Source: JARLGU01 sp036504535 (GTDB lineage Bacteria; Armatimonadota; Armatimonadia; Armatimonadales; Capsulimonadaceae). Taken from it: DNA of 64,000 nt. Position numbers and translations under genes: made by a program. This document shows, piece after piece, positions 42,099 to 50,880 of the stretch (the first letter of the stretch is position 1; every line of letters begins with the position of its first letter). Under the pieces are notes generated by a model, which saw only the letters and a program-made list of their open reading frames with translations, did no database searches and had not been told where the DNA came from. The stretch covers positions 496,001-560,000 of the forward strand of contig DASXUY010000040.1 of NCBI GenBank assembly GCA_036504535.1, written 5' to 3'.

Positions 42099-44603
42099 TT
42101 AAGCTTCGTCCACAATGGCGATACCGGCGTCGAGAAGCTGCTTCACGGCTTCCTGCGAACCGGCTTCGGCGTAAACTCGCACGACAGGTTCGGTTCCGGA
42201 AGGGCGAAGCAGCAGCCAGGCGCCATTCTCGAAGTTAAGCTTTGTGCCATCCTTGCGGGAGATGTCCGCGACGGCGTTGCCAGCCACTTCAGCGGGCTTG
42301 AACGATTGCAGCGAGGAGATGATTGTGTGCATCCGGTGAGCCTGTGGATGCATATCGACGCGACCGTACTCGTGAATGCCAACCTCCGCCATGATGTCGT
42401 CGATGAGGTCTTCGAAACGCTTTCCCGTGTCGGCCATGGTCTCGAGCATGAGGAGACCCATTAACACCCCGTCACGCTCGGGGATGTGATTCTTCACACC
42501 GATGCCGCCAGACTCTTCACCGCCGATGAGGATATCTTCTTGAAGCATCAGGTCGCAGATGTGCTTGAACCCAATCGGTGTCTCGTACAGTTTTAGGCCG
42601 TACTTTCTAGACAGCTTGTCGATCATACGGGTGGTCGAAACCGTCTTGACGATGCCGCCTGACCACCGCCGCTTTTCGACAAGGTGACGTAGCAGCACGG
42701 CAAATATCCGATGGCAGTCTATGAAACGTCCTTGGCTATCGACGGCCCCCACCCGGTCAGCGTCGCCGTCAAGCGCGATGCCGATATCGGCGCCGGTTTC
42801 CACAACCGCGTCCGAGAGCGCACCCATATTTTGAACGATGGGTTCCGGATTGATGCCACCAAAGTACGGGTTGCGGTCAGCGCGGATCTCCTGAACGTTC
42901 AAGCAGCCACCGTTCCGTAAGATCGACGACAGATACCCTGATCCGCTACCATGCATTGGGTCGACCACGATCTTTTGGCCTGCGGCCTTGATCTTGTCGA
43001 GGTCCACAAGAGCAGCCAAGTGGCCTAGATAAGGTGGACGGAAGTCGCGAAGTTCGATGGACGATATGTCGTCGGTAACCTCAGGCGTGATATCGTTGTC
43101 CACCAATCGGTGCAACTTCTCCTCGATACTGTTGATGATCGCTGGCGATGCTGACCCGCCATAATACGCCTTCACCTTCAGCCCGTTGAACGACGGCGGA
43201 TTGTGCGATGCCGTGACCATGATCCCGCCCTTGGCGTGCAGGAACTTGGCCATGTAAGACACCGCAGGAGAGGAGCATGGTCCATCAGAGACGACGGCCT
43301 TTAGTCCAGAACCGCAGACAATCTTCGCCGCTTGCATCGCGAAGAACTCACTCTGAGCCCTGTGGTCGTAGCCGACTACGACAATGGGATCGCCAGAGCT
43401 AGTCGGCTCCTTGAAGTAGTCAACGATGGCTTGGGCAACGAGTCGTACATTCTCGCCAGTGAAGTCGTCCGCGATAATGCCGCGCCAACCATCGGTTCCG
43501 AACTTTATACGGCCGCGCTTTTCGGCTTCTTCGGCAGTCGACAGGTTGGCGAAGTACGATGCGACTACGGCACCGTCGCCGAGGACGCTGCCTTCCTGCA
43601 CCGAGGCGCCTTCTTTGATGACGCAGTTGTCACCGAGGATGCAACCGCGAACCGTGGCATTCGGCTCGATGCTTGTCCCTCGCCAGACGATGGACTTGTC
43701 GATGATGGCATCGTCGCCGATGATGCAGTTTGCGCCAATGGAGACGGGGCCTTTGATTTTGACATTCCGCCCGATAGTCGCGTCGCGACCAATGACCGCT
43801 GCGCCGGAGATATCTACTGTCGGATGGATGGACGCATTCGATCCAACCCAAATCCGCTCGCCCTCGCGCACGCCAGAGATGCTGACGTCGACGCGACCGC
43901 TCAGGATATCATCAAGCGCCTTTCGGTAGTCGGGAAGCGAGGTGATATTCTGCCAGTAGCCTTCACCAATCCATCCGAACAGCGGCACATCGGCAGCGAC
44001 GAGGGCTGGGAAGAGGTTGCGCTCCAGGGAGTATTCGATGTCCGGCGGGATGCTGTCAAACACGTCGCGCCCGAGGACGTAGATGCCGGCGTTGATGGTG
44101 TCAGTGGGGACCTCATCGAGCACACTTGGCTTTTCGACCCAGCGTATGACGCGGCCGATGCCGTCGGTAAGTGCGATGCCGTAATCTACGGGATCGGGCA
44201 CCGACGAGAGCGCTATGGACGCGGCGGCAGCGGACTTCCGATGGAAGGCGATCAGGCCGGAGATGTCAAAGTCGGTCAGGATGTGACCATTGATGACCAC
44301 GACCTCGTCGCTCGTAATCAGCTCGCGCGCACCTCGTATGGCACCCGCAGTGCCTTTGGGCTCAGCGTCGCGATGGAAGCGGATGGTCACACCGGGATAC
44401 GAGTGGGAGCTGAAGTACCGCTCAAAGTAGTCGCCCAGGTGATCGATACAGATAACCAGGTCTTTAATGCCATGTTTGAGCAGGAGCTCAATCTGGTATA
44501 CGATCAGCGGCTTGTTAGCCAGAGGCACCATCGAGCGCGGCTGGCGCGCGGTAAGCGGTCGAAGCGGCATGCCGCTGCCGCCTGCGAGGATAATAGCTTG
44601 CAT
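42099..44603 (-). CDS. Sugar nucleotidyltransferase-phosphomannomutase fusion
   Basis: An 834-aa bifunctional protein. The N-terminal GT-A nucleotidyltransferase-like domain (about 1-235) is followed by a left-handed beta-helix of hexapeptide repeats (about 250-370) and an alpha-D-phosphohexomutase (about 375-834). The mutase looks intact: Ser in TASHNPPSFNG, metal loop LDGDADRVG, sugar loop GEESGGIGV, phosphate loop RPSGTEP. In the transferase the signature is GGSGMPLRPLT instead of GGxGTRLRPLT, and the usual PKPM segment reads QPRSM, so nucleotide transfer may be weak or lost. Relatives make GDP-mannose or ADP/NDP-sugars. The gene is leftward, followed by a VOC gene. Confidence 0.92.
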   Translation of the reverse strand: MQAIILAGGSGMPLRPLTARQPRSMVPLANKPLIVYQIELLLKHGIKDLVICIDHLGDYFERYFSSHSYPGVTIRFHRDAEPKGTAGAIRGARELITSDEVVVINGHILTDFDISGLIAFHRKSAAAASIALSSVPDPVDYGIALTDGIGRVIRWVEKPSVLDEVPTDTINAGIYVLGRDVFDSIPPDIEYSLERNLFPALVAADVPLFGWIGEGYWQNITSLPDYRKALDDILSGRVDVSISGVREGERIWVGSNASIHPTVDISGAAVIGRDATIGRNVKIKGPVSIGANCIIGDDAIIDKSIVWRGTSIEPNATVRGCILGDNCVIKEGASVQEGSVLGDGAVVASYFANLSTAEEAEKRGRIKFGTDGWRGIIADDFTGENVRLVAQAIVDYFKEPTSSGDPIVVVGYDHRAQSEFFAMQAAKIVCGSGLKAVVSDGPCSSPAVSYMAKFLHAKGGIMVTASHNPPSFNGLKVKAYYGGSASPAIINSIEEKLHRLVDNDITPEVTDDISSIELRDFRPPYLGHLAALVDLDKIKAAGQKIVVDPMHGSGSGYLSSILRNGGCLNVQEIRADRNPYFGGINPEPIVQNMGALSDAVVETGADIGIALDGDADRVGAVDSQGRFIDCHRIFAVLLRHLVEKRRWSGGIVKTVSTTRMIDKLSRKYGLKLYETPIGFKHICDLMLQEDILIGGEESGGIGVKNHIPERDGVLMGLLMLETMADTGKRFEDLIDDIMAEVGIHEYGRVDMHPQAHRMHTIISSLQSFKPAEVAGNAVADISRKDGTKLNFENGAWLLLRPSGTEPVVRVYAEAGSQEAVKQLLDAGIAIVDEA

Positions 44604-44785
44604 TCTGTTCCCGGTATGGCAGTATTGAGTAGCCGCATGGTAGGCGCTGGTAGGGACATAGATCTTATGCCGAAACTAGCGCTAATCGGACGCGGCCACG
44701 CTCGAAAGCCACGCGGTCTTTGTTACGGGCTATCGAGGCACTTTATAGTAGATACGTGGGAGTGTATAACAGTGCAATCGAACAG

Positions 44786-45073
44786 CTACTTGATTGAGTC
44801 AGGACTGTCGTGAGGGCCCTCAATGGAAACACCTGGACGCTGCCCGCCATTCGTACTCACACCGTAATGTTGGCTGTAGATCACGAATAGGATGGACATG
44901 GCGACGATGATGACCACGACGCCAATCCAGACTTTCGGACCGCCCATCCAAGGCTGCGGTGGGGTTTCGGCGACCGTCTCGCCCGGCATTGGGGCGTTGT
45001 CTCCGGCCTGGTTGAACTTCAATTCGCCCTTCCCAAGGAAGGAACCGTTCTGCTTCGTCGGTTGGTTTGCCAT
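44786..45073 (-). CDS. Small single-helix membrane protein
   Basis: A 95-aa product: a polar N-terminus (~40 residues, Pro-rich), one helix at about 49-68 (VWIGVVVIIVAMSILFVIYS) and a short polar tail. No family is recognised. A TATAAT-like box lies just upstream of the ATG on the minus strand (GGTATAATCG, around 45085-45095). It sits between the polA-side repeat region and the nucleotidyltransferase fusion. Confidence 0.65.
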   Translation of the reverse strand: MANQPTKQNGSFLGKGELKFNQAGDNAPMPGETVAETPPQPWMGGPKVWIGVVVIIVAMSILFVIYSQHYGVSTNGGQRPGVSIEGPHDSPDSIK

Positions 45074-45124
45074 AGTTGGTTCGATTATACCATACGGTCA
45101 TAGACGGCGGAAAGCGGGTCCGCT

Positions 45125-45150
45125 ATCTGTTGATTTGCTTCATCTCGGCC
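45125..45150 (-). repeat. 26-bp duplicate of the polA C-terminal coding end
   Basis: Identical to 45289-45314 at the 3' end of polA. Read leftward it encodes the same AEMKQINR followed by a stop. It and the polA copy flank the segment carrying repeat family C copy 2. Confidence 0.85.
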
Positions 45151-45167
45151 TTGCTGTAAGCGATTAA

Positions 45168-45219
45168 GACCCACCCGCCTCGAAGACTCGGCACGCTCCC
45201 GAAACGGGATGGAAATTTC
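45168..45219 (+). repeat. Dispersed repeat family C, copy 2
   Basis: A 52-bp element beginning GACCCACCCGCCTCGA and ending GGAAATTTC, nearly identical to 53258-53309. Its 3' part forms CTCCCG-AAA-CGGGAT-type pairing. It lies inside the segment bounded by the 26-bp direct repeats of the polA end. Confidence 0.8.
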
Positions 45220-45286
45220 AATTTACACGTACTGTTCGGCTTCGGCCCGACATCTCGATTTACGGTGACTCTGGCCCCTTGTGCTA

Positions 45287-47980
45287 TCATCTGTTGATTT
45301 GCTTCATCTCGGCCCAGTTTGGGCCGACTTTGACTTCTACCCTGAGTGGCACGTCTTCAAGCGGGAATGCGCCCTCCATAGCGTCCCTCACGAGTGCGGT
45401 CAGCTGTACGACATCGCCTTCAGGGCATTCGAACAAAAGCTCGTCGTGCACTTGTAGTATCATCGAGGCGGCAAGCCCCGATTCACGAAGGGCCTTGTCT
45501 GCTCGCAGCATGGCGAGCTTGATGATATCGGCGCTGGTCCCTTGGACGGGCATGTTGGCCGCCTCGCGCTCTGCGGCCGTCCGGAACTGAGCGACGCGGC
45601 TCAGGATGTCTGGTGTGTAGCGTCGCCTGCCAAGCAGCGTTTTGACGTAGCCGTTCTCTCGCGCGAACTCGAGCACGGTTTCGGAGTAGGCTTTGACGCC
45701 GGGATAGCCATCAAAGTACCGCTTGCGCCATGCCCCGGCCGTTGCACGATCGACTCCGAGTTCGGCTGCGAGACGCACTTCGCCCATTCCGTAGATGACG
45801 GCGAAGTTGATGGTTTTGGATCGGCGGCGCTGTTCGGACGTCACATCAGCTTCATCAACGCCAAAGACGAGTGCGGCGGTTCGGCGGTGGATATCTTCGT
45901 CTGCTGCGAAGGTCCGCATGAGTTCGGGGTCGCGCGTGATGTGAGCGAAGATGCGCAGCTCAATCTGCGAGTAGTCGGCGGCGAGCAAGACGTTTCCGGG
46001 CGCTGCGACGAATCCCTTGCGGATCTCACGGCCAATTTCGGTCCGGATCGGGATGTTCTGCAGGTTTGGATTCGTCGATGACAGCCTGCCCGTACTTGCG
46101 ACGTGCTGGTTCAGGCTCGTGTGGATTCGGCCGTCGATTGGGCTGACTAGAGTCGGCAGCGCATCGGCGTACTGAGTCTTGAGCTTGGTTAGCTCACGCC
46201 ACTGAACGATCTTGCGTGCGACTTCATACCCCTGCCCCGCCAGTCCTTCCAGCACTTCGGAGTCTGTCGAATAGCCGGTTTTTGTCTTCTTTGCTGTTGG
46301 TAGCTTGAGCTTCTCGAAGAGTATGACCTGTAGCTGCTTTGGCGAGCCGATGGAGAATTTCTCGCCTCCGCTGAGTTCGTAGACGCTTGCCTCAGCTTCG
46401 GCAATCGCCTCCTGAAGCTTACCCCCGATCTGACGCATCCAGTCAGAGTCGATCAGGACGCCGTGAACTTCGAGTGCGGCAATAACGGATGCCAGGGGCA
46501 GTTCAAGATCGTCGTGAAGTGACGCTAAGCCATCTGCAACAAGACGCGTCCGCATCGGCGCTTCGAGGCCCCGGAGAGCGGATGCGAGGCCTTGCCAGTC
46601 GCTTTCAGCCACATCGAAGCCAAGCTGGTCCTTGATAATATCGGGTAGCCGATAATTTGAGCGGCCCGCGTTAATAAGGTAAGCGGCAAGCATCGGGTCA
46701 AAGTGCACTCCGCGCAGGACAATTCCCTTTGTAAGGAGCAAGCTTGAGATCAGCTTCGTATCGTGCACGATTTTAAGCTGAGCAGGATCTTCTAGAAACG
46801 CCTTAATGGATTCGATGTCCGACCAAGCTACCTCACGAGATTCGCCGGTTTCGCCTCCCGGTGTTGCGATCGCCACGACTGTCGGCTGTGCAGTTGTCAG
46901 AAAAGCTTTGTCGGGTGCAGGTGTCATGCCTACGACGATACCAGCGCTTGCGGACCACTGGCTGCGGTCTACGACAATGGGCACTGCCGGAGCGAAAGTG
47001 GTCTCCGGGTCGGCGTCGAAATCGAGAGCGCCCTGGTTCGAGCTTACAGGTCTCGGCTGAGTCGGCTCGGTTGGCGTAACTGCCGGACTTGCGCCGCCGG
47101 AGCGCTGCGGGATGCGGCGGATGATGGTGCGGAACTCGAGTCGCTCGAAGAGGTCGCGGACAATATCGCTGTGCGGGCCATTCAGCTTATAATCGTAGGC
47201 GATCTCAAAGCCGTCGGGTATCGGGCAGTCTCGGCAGATGGTGGCGAGCATCTTGCAGGTCATCGCCAAATCTGCTTTATCGCGCACGAGGGCCTGGATT
47301 TTGGGTGACTTCACCTTGTCGACGTTCTCAATGAGGGCTTCGACTGAGCCGAACTCGGATATGAGCTGAGTGGCCGTCTTATCGCCAATGCCCGGAAGGC
47401 CGGGAATGTTATCACTCGTGTCGCCCTTGAGCGCCTTGTAGTCCGGAATTTGGATAGGAGTCAGGCCATAGCGAGCCATGACGGCGGCTTCATCGTATAT
47501 GACGGTCTCGGAGACGCCTTTAACTGTGCTCATAAGGCGGACGGGTCCAAGGGTGTCATCCACGAGTTGGGTAGCGTCGAGGTCGCCGGTGACGATTAGG
47601 ACCTCGTTGCCTGCTTTCTTCTCGCGCTCTGCAAGGGTGCCGATAATATCGTCGGCTTCCCACCCGGGAGCGTCTATCATGGGAATGTTGAAGGCGCGAA
47701 GAAGCTCGCGCGAGAGTGCTCGCTGTGCGGTTAGCTCTTCGGGCGGCTCGGCTCGCTGTGCTTTGTACTCGACAAATTGAGTGTGACGGAAGGTGGGCTC
47801 GGGCGTATCCCAGGCGCATATGACTGCGTCGGGCTTTTCGCGCTCAAGCGCCAAGAGTAGCATCATCGCCAGTGAGTAGATGGCGTTGGTGGGCTGACCG
47901 GAGGCGGTGGTCAGGGCACGCATGGCAAAAAAGCCGCGATAAAGCAGCGAGTTTCCGTCGAGCAGCATGAGCTTTGGCAT
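45287..47980 (-). CDS. polA: DNA polymerase I
   Basis: An 897-aa family A polymerase for Okazaki-fragment processing and repair. The 5'-nuclease domain (about 1-290) begins MLLDGNSLLYRGFFA and includes ALKGDTSDNIPGLPGIGDKT. Polymerase motif A is DYSQIELRIFAHI, motif B RRSKTINFAVIYGM and motif C LQVHDELLF. The middle domain (about 310-480) lacks the DxE exonuclease motif and the other metal ligands I would expect, so proofreading is probably lost, as in Taq and Bacillus PolI. Its last nine codons are duplicated downstream around a repeat element. Confidence 0.96.
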   Translation of the reverse strand: MPKLMLLDGNSLLYRGFFAMRALTTASGQPTNAIYSLAMMLLLALEREKPDAVICAWDTPEPTFRHTQFVEYKAQRAEPPEELTAQRALSRELLRAFNIPMIDAPGWEADDIIGTLAEREKKAGNEVLIVTGDLDATQLVDDTLGPVRLMSTVKGVSETVIYDEAAVMARYGLTPIQIPDYKALKGDTSDNIPGLPGIGDKTATQLISEFGSVEALIENVDKVKSPKIQALVRDKADLAMTCKMLATICRDCPIPDGFEIAYDYKLNGPHSDIVRDLFERLEFRTIIRRIPQRSGGASPAVTPTEPTQPRPVSSNQGALDFDADPETTFAPAVPIVVDRSQWSASAGIVVGMTPAPDKAFLTTAQPTVVAIATPGGETGESREVAWSDIESIKAFLEDPAQLKIVHDTKLISSLLLTKGIVLRGVHFDPMLAAYLINAGRSNYRLPDIIKDQLGFDVAESDWQGLASALRGLEAPMRTRLVADGLASLHDDLELPLASVIAALEVHGVLIDSDWMRQIGGKLQEAIAEAEASVYELSGGEKFSIGSPKQLQVILFEKLKLPTAKKTKTGYSTDSEVLEGLAGQGYEVARKIVQWRELTKLKTQYADALPTLVSPIDGRIHTSLNQHVASTGRLSSTNPNLQNIPIRTEIGREIRKGFVAAPGNVLLAADYSQIELRIFAHITRDPELMRTFAADEDIHRRTAALVFGVDEADVTSEQRRRSKTINFAVIYGMGEVRLAAELGVDRATAGAWRKRYFDGYPGVKAYSETVLEFARENGYVKTLLGRRRYTPDILSRVAQFRTAAEREAANMPVQGTSADIIKLAMLRADKALRESGLAASMILQVHDELLFECPEGDVVQLTALVRDAMEGAFPLEDVPLRVEVKVGPNWAEMKQINR

Positions 47981-48285
47981 AGCCTAATAGTACCCCCGGT
48001 GTCGAGCTGCGCGTTCGCGCAGTGGTCCGAATTCTATTCGGCTACAGTCTGGATGCTGGTTCAGCAGAGTAGCCGTCTACAGCGGTCGGTTCGCGGTCAC
48101 AGTTTGCGCAAACGCAACGATGATTCTTTTTTTTGCGCAACGACAGAAAACAAACGAAACACAGCAGAATACTTCGAAATATTGTAAACCAATAGCGCAA
48201 AACGACCTGCAAAGGCACGCAAAATGGTGTCTCATCAGGCAATTGAGCAAGCACCGAACGGTTTGCCCGCAGAGTGCGTGGCGGC
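47981..48285. other. Non-coding region upstream of polA
   Basis: About 300 bases between polA and repeat A copy 2, AT-rich and with a T-run near 48125. Short open frames exist here but have no ribosome site or recognisable product. Confidence 0.4.
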
Positions 48286-48509
48286 TTGCAGCTACAGGCG
48301 CTACGCACGCGCAAATTCCGCGCCCCCGGCATTACGTTGTTGTTTTCATGTTCGATCAAAAAATTAAAAACTAAGCCTCCGACAGGTCCTAAAGAGTGAC
48401 TTTAAGAAAAGTCAAAGGGACCCGCCTCCGGCAGTAGGAAGTTTTTAATTTTTGTGCTCGAACACCGGGTTCTTGGCCAGATTAGGAACAGAAAGGTCCT
48501 CCGGACCTG
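48286..48509 (+). repeat. Structured dispersed repeat family A, copy 2
   Basis: Collinear with copy 1. The outer arms are 48350-48371 and 48441-48463. The inner hairpin is TGACTTT-AAGA-AAAGTCA (48397-48414), in the same position as TGTTTTT-CGGA-AAAAACA of copy 1 but with two base pairs changed together. The 3' hairpin AGGTCC-TCC-GGACCT (48494-48508) sits where copy 1 has a different hairpin. Confidence 0.8.
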
Positions 48510-48571
48510 CCTGAGTAGTTACAATTTTTCGTCGAGACAACTGTTGACGAATACGATAAGGCCCTAGGCCC

Positions 48572-48625
48572 AGTAGGTAAGAAACTACGACTCTGAAATG
48601 CTTGAAAGTACCCAGTGGGCACTGG
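48572..48625 (+). repeat. Dispersed repeat family B, copy 2
   Basis: Core GCTTGAAAGTACCC-AGT-GGGCAC, preceded by the stem GTAG...CTAC. It begins about 60 bases after the end of repeat A copy 2. Confidence 0.7.
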
Positions 48626-48951
48626 GAAGAGGCGGCGGGTCCGGCTTATATGCGGCCACCCGAGGCGGTTGCAGCGTTTACGACGGTCGGCGACGTGTTT
48701 GTGGTGCATAAGGTTTTTTGCTGTTCGTCGGTCAATGTCATAATCTTAAAAATCGAGGTGGGTATGCGTTTCCCTCGTGAACGATATGAAAGACATGGAT
48801 AATGAGCATATGCCATCGATAATGAGGCGCATAATACGCGTATTGAGCGCTATTATGCGTTTCGTTAACCACGACGAGACATCTCACTCGTCGAGTCTCC
48901 TAGAAAATGTTGTCACGGTATTTTGGATGACCTCTTTGGGTAATTCATCGG
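48626..48951. other. AT-rich non-coding region with palindromes
   Basis: Contains CGCATAATA and TATTATGCG arms (9 bp, around 48828-48859), a GACGAG/CTCGTC inverted repeat (around 48872-48892) and a direct repeat ATAATGAGC / ATAATGAGG. No gene with a ribosome site is seen. Confidence 0.45.
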
Positions 48952-48958
48952 TATATTC

Positions 48959-48987
48959 ATTATAACACGTTTGTTATATAGTGTCAA
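48959..48987 (-). promoter_or_regulatory. Consensus sigma-70 promoter firing leftward, target unknown
   Basis: On the minus strand, TTGACA (48982-48987), exactly 17 bases, then TATAAT (48959-48964): a perfect match to both boxes. It points into the gene-free palindrome region, roughly 970 bases before polA. Confidence 0.65.
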
Positions 48988-49171
48988 TATGTGAATATAA
49001 TTAATTCGTATGTTCGCTAGGTCGGTTTCAAATATTGGGTGGCGGGGCGGAATACTGGCAGGAGTGACTTACTCGCTATCGAGGTCGGTCAGTCTGTAGA
49101 GCCGGACTGGGTGGGAGGGTACTGGGCCCAAGAGGTTTTGGAATATGACAAATGTTGTACATTTAGCATAA

Positions 49172-49212
49172 AAGCAGCCCTCTCGTACCAAGAGTTTGGT
49201 GCGAGAGGGCTG
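49172..49212 (-). terminator. Terminator after the MshEN-domain gene
   Basis: A long stem, CAGCCCTCTCG..CCAA with TTGG..CGAGAGGGCTG, followed on the minus strand by CTTTTATG, 16 bases after the gene's stop. Confidence 0.88.
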
Positions 49213-49228
49213 TTCGTTCGATTGCGGG

Positions 49229-49675
49229 TTACCCGCCGCCGAAGAGGCGGCGGAATAGTTTTTCCATATCCTGGCGGACGGCCAGACCTAGCACGGATTT
49301 CACGCCTAGGCCGGTTTCTATGCGGCCCATGACATGCTGGCATCGATGAGGATCTGCTACGGCGAATAGAACGCGTCCATCGTGGAGTCGTTCTACCGGT
49401 ATGAGCAGATGCTGTTTCATCAACGCCTCTGGCACCCGTTTCAGCAGATCGGAGTCGAGGACTGCGCGCGACAGATCGATGAACTTCATATTCAGCAATC
49501 GTGCCCGCAGTTCTACAACCGAGCGGGGAGTCACAAACCCGAGGTCAATGATTACATCCGCGAGATCGAGGGATGTGTTCTTGTGAACCTCGCGCGCTGT
49601 GCGCAATTGATGTTGAGTGATCAGGCCTTTGTCAGAAAGGTGGTCACCAATGTCCTTTAACCTAGCTGGCGTCAT
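49229..49675 (-). CDS. Stand-alone MshEN (type II/IV pilus ATPase N-terminal) domain protein
   Basis: A 148-aa product consisting of a single MshEN-type domain as found at the N-terminus of PilB/GspE/MshE ATPases. The two-part helical start is LKDIGDHLSDKGLITQHQL...DLADVIIDLGFVTPRSV, followed by the beta part LLIPVERLHDGRVLFAVADP. In MshE this domain binds cyclic di-GMP. No ATPase domain (no Walker A) is attached, and no pilus genes are nearby. It could act as a small c-di-GMP-responsive partner or be a remnant. The start has no ribosome site. It lies 17 bases downstream of gpmA, same strand, and ends at a terminator. Confidence 0.78.
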   Translation of the reverse strand: MTPARLKDIGDHLSDKGLITQHQLRTAREVHKNTSLDLADVIIDLGFVTPRSVVELRARLLNMKFIDLSRAVLDSDLLKRVPEALMKQHLLIPVERLHDGRVLFAVADPHRCQHVMGRIETGLGVKSVLGLAVRQDMEKLFRRLFGGG

Positions 49676-49691
49676 ATTAGCATTATTGGCA

Positions 49692-50300
49692 TTAGTCCAA
49701 GTATTTTTTACTGGTTATGTTGCCTTTGTCATCAAAATCATACACCAGGGGGACAGCGGTCGGAATATTGAGCTCAAGAACCTGCTCTTTGGTCATGTTA
49801 TCGAGGAACATAACGATGGAGCGAAGGCTGTTGCCGTGCGCGGCGACCATGACATTCTTGCCAGCCTTGACCAATGGAAGGATGTGCTCTTCGAAGTACG
49901 GGATAGAGCGAGCGGCTGTATCCTTGAGGCTCTCACCGTTGGGCGGGGGCACATCGTAGGATCGTCGCCATATGTGAACCTGTTCCGCGCCGTACTTATC
50001 GGCGGTTTCGGCCTTATTGAGACCCTGGAGGTCGCCATACATTCGCTCGTTGAGGGCCGCGTCGCGCGTCGTGGGCACATCGCCCTTACCGCGGGTTTCG
50101 AGGGCGATACGCGCGGTTTCTTTCGCACGGGTTAGCACGGAGGTGAAGAGTTGGTCGATATCGTAGTCCTTGAGCTTTTCGCCAGCGCGCTTAGCTTCCT
50201 GGTCGCCTTTGGGGGACAAGGGAACGTCGACCCAGCCGGTGAACCTGTTTTCGAGGTTCCATTGCGATTCGCCGTGGCGGATGAGAATGAGTTTGGACAT
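49692..50300 (-). CDS. gpmA: 2,3-bisphosphoglycerate-dependent phosphoglycerate mutase
   Basis: A 202-aa histidine phosphatase-superfamily enzyme interconverting 3- and 2-phosphoglycerate in glycolysis. The phosphorylated His is in LIRHGESQWN, with the adjacent FTGWVDVPLS, LTRAKETARI, the catalytic Glu segment NERMYGDLQG and the second His in VAAHGNSLRS. It is shorter than most GpmA proteins (about 230-250 aa), missing an internal loop. CAGGAG precedes the ATG. It is co-directional with the MshEN gene. Confidence 0.93.
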   Translation of the reverse strand: MSKLILIRHGESQWNLENRFTGWVDVPLSPKGDQEAKRAGEKLKDYDIDQLFTSVLTRAKETARIALETRGKGDVPTTRDAALNERMYGDLQGLNKAETADKYGAEQVHIWRRSYDVPPPNGESLKDTAARSIPYFEEHILPLVKAGKNVMVAAHGNSLRSIVMFLDNMTKEQVLELNIPTAVPLVYDFDDKGNITSKKYLD

Positions 50301-50542
50301 GTTAGCTCCTGAGAAGAGGTTGTTGCGGAGATTATACCAGAAGGGGTTGGGTTGGGATTACCTCGGATTGGCGTATCGATTGGTCCCCTGCTCGTCTTCC
50401 CTGCTCGCTTAGGCGAGCTGTCCTACGGAATCGCTGCGGGGTGCATTATATCGGCTGGCGGCGTGGGACACTCCGGCATCTGGTAGCGTGCGTTGGAATT
50501 TAAGGGCAACGTTTACCGACGATTGGACTGGCGTGTCTGGCA

Positions 50543-50830
50543 TGCCGACGGCAGCGCCTCACGGCGATAGGGCCGCTCCGTGGCGGGGGTTGGCGACAAA
50601 TTCTTCGGGGACAGCGTCCTCGAAGGCGGCCCCAAACAGGGGCAGGACGCCACGATTGGGATGATGGAGCTGAGTTGGTTGCGACATGTTTTGTGGCTTC
50701 TACTCCGCGAACAAGTGGTGCCACCTTCTGCGGGGCAGTCCCCAGGCTTGGTTCGTTCGGAATAGTGGCGGTGGAGTTGATCAACTAGCCCGAAGGGTGG
50801 TCGTGTTTTTGCAGGCACCGATTTATTTGA
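50543..50830 (-). repeat. Dispersed repeat family D, copy 1 with tail
   Basis: Core at 50543-50760, shared with 50881-51095, 59981-60071 (partial) and 60292-60510. The best-conserved parts are GGGGACAGCGTCCTCGAAGG and GTGGTGCCACCTTCTGCGG. The tail to about 50830 (including GCAGGCACCGA) recurs after copy 3. The orientation shown is arbitrary. Confidence 0.85.
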
Positions 50831-50880
50831 TGCACGGAAAGGTGGCCTGGGACGCCGACGGAAATGTCGATATCGGCATA

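Noticed and set aside
43332..44813. 493-aa rightward ORF
   Set aside because: It is antisense to the nucleotidyltransferase-mutase gene, which has clear domains. The antisense frame is open only because of GC-rich codon use.
48690..48750. Leftward 32-codon frame starting MTLTDEQQKT
   Set aside because: Downstream of the perfect promoter but without a ribosome site; too short to support.
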